Source of the DNA: Fusobacteriales bacterium | Lineage (GTDB): Bacteria; Fusobacteriota; Fusobacteriia; Fusobacteriales; Leptotrichiaceae | Direction of reading: 5' to 3' | Length of the DNA: 6,836 nt | Assembly: GCA_031285605.1 (NCBI GenBank) | Contig: JAITVW010000290.1 | Location: 1 to 6,836, forward strand | Shown here: positions 6,013 through 6,836 of the stretch, piece after piece | Numbering within the stretch: the first letter of the stretch is position 1 | Layout: the number at the start of each line of letters is the position of its first letter | Translations under genes and position numbers: made by a program | Notes under the pieces: model-generated | What the model saw: only the letters and a program-made list of their open reading frames with translations | What the model was told of the DNA's origin: nothing | The model's database searches: none

Positions 6013-6633
6013 TTATAAGTCTCCTTCCACTGCAACCCAGGAAATCGGAATTCCTGACTGAAGCCTTGTTGGTATTGTTATAACTGCTATATTCCTAAAT
6101 ATTCCTCCATATGTAAGACCTGTATTTACTACTTTAATCAAACCATTCTTCTGAGTTTCGGAAAAAAAATTAGCTGTATACGTTGCCACATGAATATTTG
6201 AAAGTCCGCCTTCCATTACTCCGGTATACACACTTTTAAAAGCATTTCCGCTTTCATAGCATGTCTGCCCTATTGTTCCTAAACTGCCATTTGCAGCATA
6301 TTCCATAGATATTCCATAATACGGTCCCTGATAAATATGTGTTTCTCCATAGAGTGCGGTTGACGATATTTTATCTCCCGGATATACAGCCGTATCATAA
6401 GTATAACCCGCGGCATAACACTCCAGTTTAAATCTGTCATTCCCTAAAGCTGTTACCTGAGTATAATATTTATTCATATTTGTATCAGGAAAATAACCAA
6501 ATAAACTTAAAAATATTTGTGGATTTTTCCATGGGATACCATCGGAAAATTTTCTCAAATCTATTATATCTCCACTATTTCCGGTGTTTGAAGCTATTTT
6601 TTTCATTGTTCTCACCGGATACCAATTTCCCAT
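6013..6633 (-). CDS. Hypothetical phage structural protein, possible receptor-binding protein
   Basis: The product is 206 residues, unrecognised. It is rich in Gly, Tyr, Thr and Ser, has few charges after residue 50 and no membrane segment or signal peptide, which suits an all-beta virion protein. PQIFLSLFGYFPDTN (38-52), NDRFKLECYAAGY (65-77) and the terminal ISWVAVEGDL (197-206) recall the strand order and the closing W-x-A-x-G signature of lectin-like beta-sandwich heads on phage fibres. The segment between them is longer than in that fold, so the likeness is only suggestive. GGAGG lies 9 nt before the ATG and overlaps the end of the partial gene upstream; it stops 1 base before the next gene starts. 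Confidence 0.6.
   Translation of the reverse strand: MGNWYPVRTMKKIASNTGNSGDIIDLRKFSDGIPWKNPQIFLSLFGYFPDTNMNKYYTQVTALGNDRFKLECYAAGYTYDTAVYPGDKISSTALYGETHIYQGPYYGISMEYAANGSLGTIGQTCYESGNAFKSVYTGVMEGGLSNIHVATYTANFFSETQKNGLIKVVNTGLTYGGIFRNIAVITIPTRLQSGIPISWVAVEGDL
6020..6026 (-). promoter_or_regulatory. Ribosome binding site of the 132-aa gene
   Basis: On the minus strand AAGGAGA lies 8 nt before the ATG at 6011. It sits within the last codons of the preceding gene. It decides the start against the upstream ATG at 6035. Confidence 0.8.
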
Positions 6634-6637
6634 AATT

Positions 6638-6836
6638 TTAAACCTCCAATGCTAAAACATTTAGTGTCCCGTTTACTTTTTGAACAGAATCCGTCACAAA
6701 ATTCTGTATCAAAAAGCTCACATAACCCTGATATGAATTTTTTACTTCAAATGTGGCACATGTAAATGTATCTGCTAACAGTGTCGGCGGAGTTTTATAT
6801 TCAATTGGTGCTATGGCAACATTTCCGGTAAATGCT
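6638..6836 (-). CDS. C-terminal fragment of an unidentified phage protein
   Basis: The frame is open from the window edge (first full codon ends at 6835) to a TAA at 6638-6640 and gives 65 residues. The fragment alternates short strand-like stretches such as TFTCATFEV (23-31) and YVSFLIQNFV (38-47), and ends NGTLNVLALEV, a typical beta-rich virion protein tail. No ATG is needed because the gene begins beyond the right edge. The stop overlaps the spacer after the next gene's ribosome binding site, so the two genes are tightly coupled. The family is unknown; a tail or fibre protein is the best guess from context. Confidence 0.6.
   Translation of the reverse strand, partial: AFTGNVAIAPIEYKTPPTLLADTFTCATFEVKNSYQGYVSFLIQNFVTDSVQKVNGTLNVLALEV

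Larger units (their letters stand above)
4191..6836 (-). mobile_element. Partial prophage or phage-tail-like particle, late-gene end
   Basis: Five consecutive minus-strand genes are tightly spaced, each complete one with its own Shine-Dalgarno. They end in a small holin-like protein and a terminator. The larger products have beta-rich, coiled-coil and Gly/Ser-linker features typical of tail-tip or fibre proteins. The opposite orientation to the host operon and the placement against a host terminator support an inserted element whose edge lies between about 4160 and 4260. No integrase, repressor, endolysin or att repeat is visible, so a complete prophage, a remnant and a tailocin cannot be separated here. 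Confidence 0.65.

Overview
The window is AT-rich bacterial chromosome. It looks like Fusobacteriota, perhaps Leptotrichiaceae (Leptotrichia/Sebaldella-like). That is inferred from base composition, AGA/ATA-rich codon use and protein character, with no search behind it.

Left part (1-438): no gene. It holds a strong intrinsic terminator for something upstream of the window (196-224), a near-consensus extended -10 promoter (297-325), and an untranslated leader of about 105 nt. The leader can fold into one long, almost continuous hairpin (342-404) ahead of the rpsB ribosome binding site.

Centre (439-3520): the classic translation cluster rpsB (ribosomal protein S2), tsf (EF-Ts), pyrH (UMP kinase) and frr (ribosome recycling factor), all on the + strand. 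A terminator-like hairpin with a 7-T run lies between tsf and pyrH. It could let S2/EF-Ts be made in excess of PyrH/RRF. The operon closes with three consecutive hairpins, the last a textbook terminator (3568-3611).

Next (3630-4112): a small flavin-reductase-like split-barrel protein with its own terminator (4119-4158).

Right part (about 4191-6836): a minus-strand block of late genes from a prophage or phage-tail-like particle, running off the right edge. In transcription order it has the C-terminal end of an unidentified protein, a 206-aa protein, a 132-aa protein, a 367-aa multidomain tail-fibre-like protein and a 56-aa holin-like membrane protein, then a terminator. The first four look like receptor-binding or tail-tip structural proteins, by architecture rather than by confident family match. 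No endolysin, integrase or repressor is visible here. Host and phage operons converge on back-to-back terminators at 4119-4227.

The least ordinary items are the structured rpsB leader and the unrecognised fibre/holin cassette whose last gene lies at the element's apparent edge.
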